From contig JBEBBU010000038.1 in the NCBI GenBank assembly GCA_041158225.1, positions 1 through 25,202 on the forward strand: a stretch of 25,202 bases of DNA. The letters run 5' to 3'. Positions 24,251 to 25,202 of this stretch are shown piece after piece. The position numbers were made by a program, and so were the translations under genes. Under the pieces are notes generated by a model. That model was not told where the DNA came from and did no database searches. It saw only the letters and a program-made list of their open reading frames with translations. Each line of letters begins with the position of its first letter. The stretch's first letter is position 1. The stretch comes from JBEBBU01 sp041158225 (GTDB lineage: Bacteria > Pseudomonadota > Gammaproteobacteria > Methylococcales > Methylococcaceae).

Positions 24251-25109
24251 AAAAGCCGTATTCCCCGTGGCAGGTCTGGGTACCCGTTTTCTGCCAGCGA
24301 CCAAGGCCAATCCCAAGGAAATGCTGCCCATCGTCGATAAGCCGCTGATCCAGTATGCGGTTGAAGAGGCGCTGGAGGCTGGAGTAGAGGTCATGGTGTT
24401 CATCACCGGTCGTAGCAAGCGCGCCATCTCGGATCATTTCGACAAGGCTTACGAACTCGAAACCGAACTGGCCAATCGCGGCAAGGCCGAAACCCTGCGC
24501 ATCGTACAGAACATCGTGCCCTCCCATGTCACCTGTGTCCATATCCGTCAGGCGGAAGCACTCGGACTGGGGCATGCCGTGGGGTGTGCCCGTGCCGTGA
24601 TCGGCGACGAACCTTTCGCGGTACTGCTGGCTGACGATCTGGTGGATGATGGCAGCAAGGGCTGCATGCAGCAGATGGTGCAGGTGTTTGATGAATGGCA
24701 CCAGTCCATTCTGGGCGTCGAGTATGTTGATCCCTCTGAAACCCAGAGTTACGGCATTGTCAGTACCCAGCCCATGACTTCAAGACTTTCGCGGGTTGAA
24801 GCTATTGTGGAAAAGCCGAGGCCTGAAGATGCGCCTTCCAATCTGGCGGTGGTAGGGCGCTATATCCTGACATCTTCGATTTTTGACAAGCTCGACAAGG
24901 TGCAGCGTGGATCAGGTGGTGAGATCCAGCTGACCGATGCCATTGCCATGCTGCTCAAGGAAGAAGCGGTACTGGCTTATGCTTTTGAAGGCAAGCGCTA
25001 TGACTGCGGATCGAAACTGGGCTACCTGCAGGCTACCGTTGAACTGGCGCTCAAGCATCCTGAAGTAAGGGATGATTTCGCTGCCTACCTGCGCCAGCTC
25101 AGTCTTTGA
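24234..25109 (+). CDS. galU: UTP--glucose-1-phosphate uridylyltransferase
   Basis: GalU makes UDP-glucose for polysaccharide, lipopolysaccharide and glycolipid synthesis. From ATG 24234 it has 291 residues. The nucleotide motif AVFPVAGLGTRFLPATKANP begins at residue 8, followed by KEMLPIVDKPLIQYAVEEAL. Further boxes are LGLGHAVGCARAVIG, VLLADDLVDD, EKPRPEDAPSNLAVVGRYIL and YDCGSKLGYLQA. The frame is open further upstream, but the family begins at MKRVIRKAVFP. AAGG (24222-24225) lies eight bases before the ATG. It overlaps cysC by 17 bp, so the two are likely co-transcribed. Confidence 0.96.
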   Translation: MKRVIRKAVFPVAGLGTRFLPATKANPKEMLPIVDKPLIQYAVEEALEAGVEVMVFITGRSKRAISDHFDKAYELETELANRGKAETLRIVQNIVPSHVTCVHIRQAEALGLGHAVGCARAVIGDEPFAVLLADDLVDDGSKGCMQQMVQVFDEWHQSILGVEYVDPSETQSYGIVSTQPMTSRLSRVEAIVEKPRPEDAPSNLAVVGRYILTSSIFDKLDKVQRGSGGEIQLTDAIAMLLKEEAVLAYAFEGKRYDCGSKLGYLQATVELALKHPEVRDDFAAYLRQLSL

Positions 25110-25111
25110 TC

Positions 25112-25202
25112 TTACCAGGCGCGTACATGATCCATCGGTGATATCTGGCCCGTGTTTTTGACATCCAGCGTACCTACAGAAAACATGGGCTGCACCTGAT
25201 GG
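25112..25202 (-). CDS. Possible C-terminal end of an unidentified minus-strand gene (cut by window edge)
   Basis: One minus-strand frame is open from the edge to a TAA at 25114-25112. It ends with VGTLDVKNTGQISPMDHVRA followed by Trp. This reads like a plausible C-terminus and not like the other frames, but only about 29 residues are visible. It would be convergent with galU, two bases apart. I do not recognise it. Confidence 0.35.
   Translation of the reverse strand, partial: HQVQPMFSVGTLDVKNTGQISPMDHVRAW

Overview
The window is a bacterial chromosome segment, most likely gammaproteobacterial. The block nadB / rpoE-rseA-rseB-rseC-degP-lepA-lepB-rnc-era-recO-pdxJ matches, from memory, the order in Pseudomonas (nadB, algU-mucABCD, lepA onward). 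birA-coaX-SPOR also fits a gamma- or betaproteobacterium. Sampled lines of the core genes run near 55% G+C. I cannot name the genus from sequence alone.

Layout: (1) 1-1870, plus strand: the end of birA, coaX and a SPOR-domain membrane protein. (2) 1871-4475: an accessory patch with an AT-rich 588-residue orphan gene I do not recognise and a Uma2-type nuclease gene. A ~50 bp hairpin-bearing repeat lies after each of them. (3) 4476-7771, minus strand: nadB then fhs, 26 bp apart. (4) 7772-7872: a divergent control region with a good vegetative-type promoter for rpoE. (5) 7873-25109, plus strand: 20 tightly packed genes with no gap above 50 bp and many ATGA-type stop/start overlaps. (6) 25112-25202: what looks like the tail of a minus-strand gene cut by the window edge.

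Functions: rpoE-rseA-rseB-rseC-degP is an envelope-stress module (sigma factor, membrane anti-sigma, periplasmic regulator, membrane redox protein, periplasmic protease). lepA, lepB, rnc, era and recO serve translation, secretion, RNA processing, ribosome assembly and repair. pdxJ makes pyridoxine phosphate and the next gene is an iron-sulfur XPD/DinG-type helicase. tsaB and a YciO/Sua5-type gene belong to, or near, tRNA t6A synthesis. A small M50 protease, scpA-scpB (chromosome organisation) and rluB follow. cysC and galU supply activated sulfate and UDP-glucose.

The most striking feature is rseC. Its reading frame runs 9973-10395 but carries an in-frame TGA at codon 29, exactly where the family has the second cysteine of its CxxC motif, giving Cys-Ser-Ser-TGA. 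The rest of the protein follows in the same frame with no frameshift. Either rseC encodes a selenoprotein (CxxU), or it is a point-nonsense allele or sequence error. The second item worth attention is the orphan gene and the repeat-flanked Uma2 gene in region 2.
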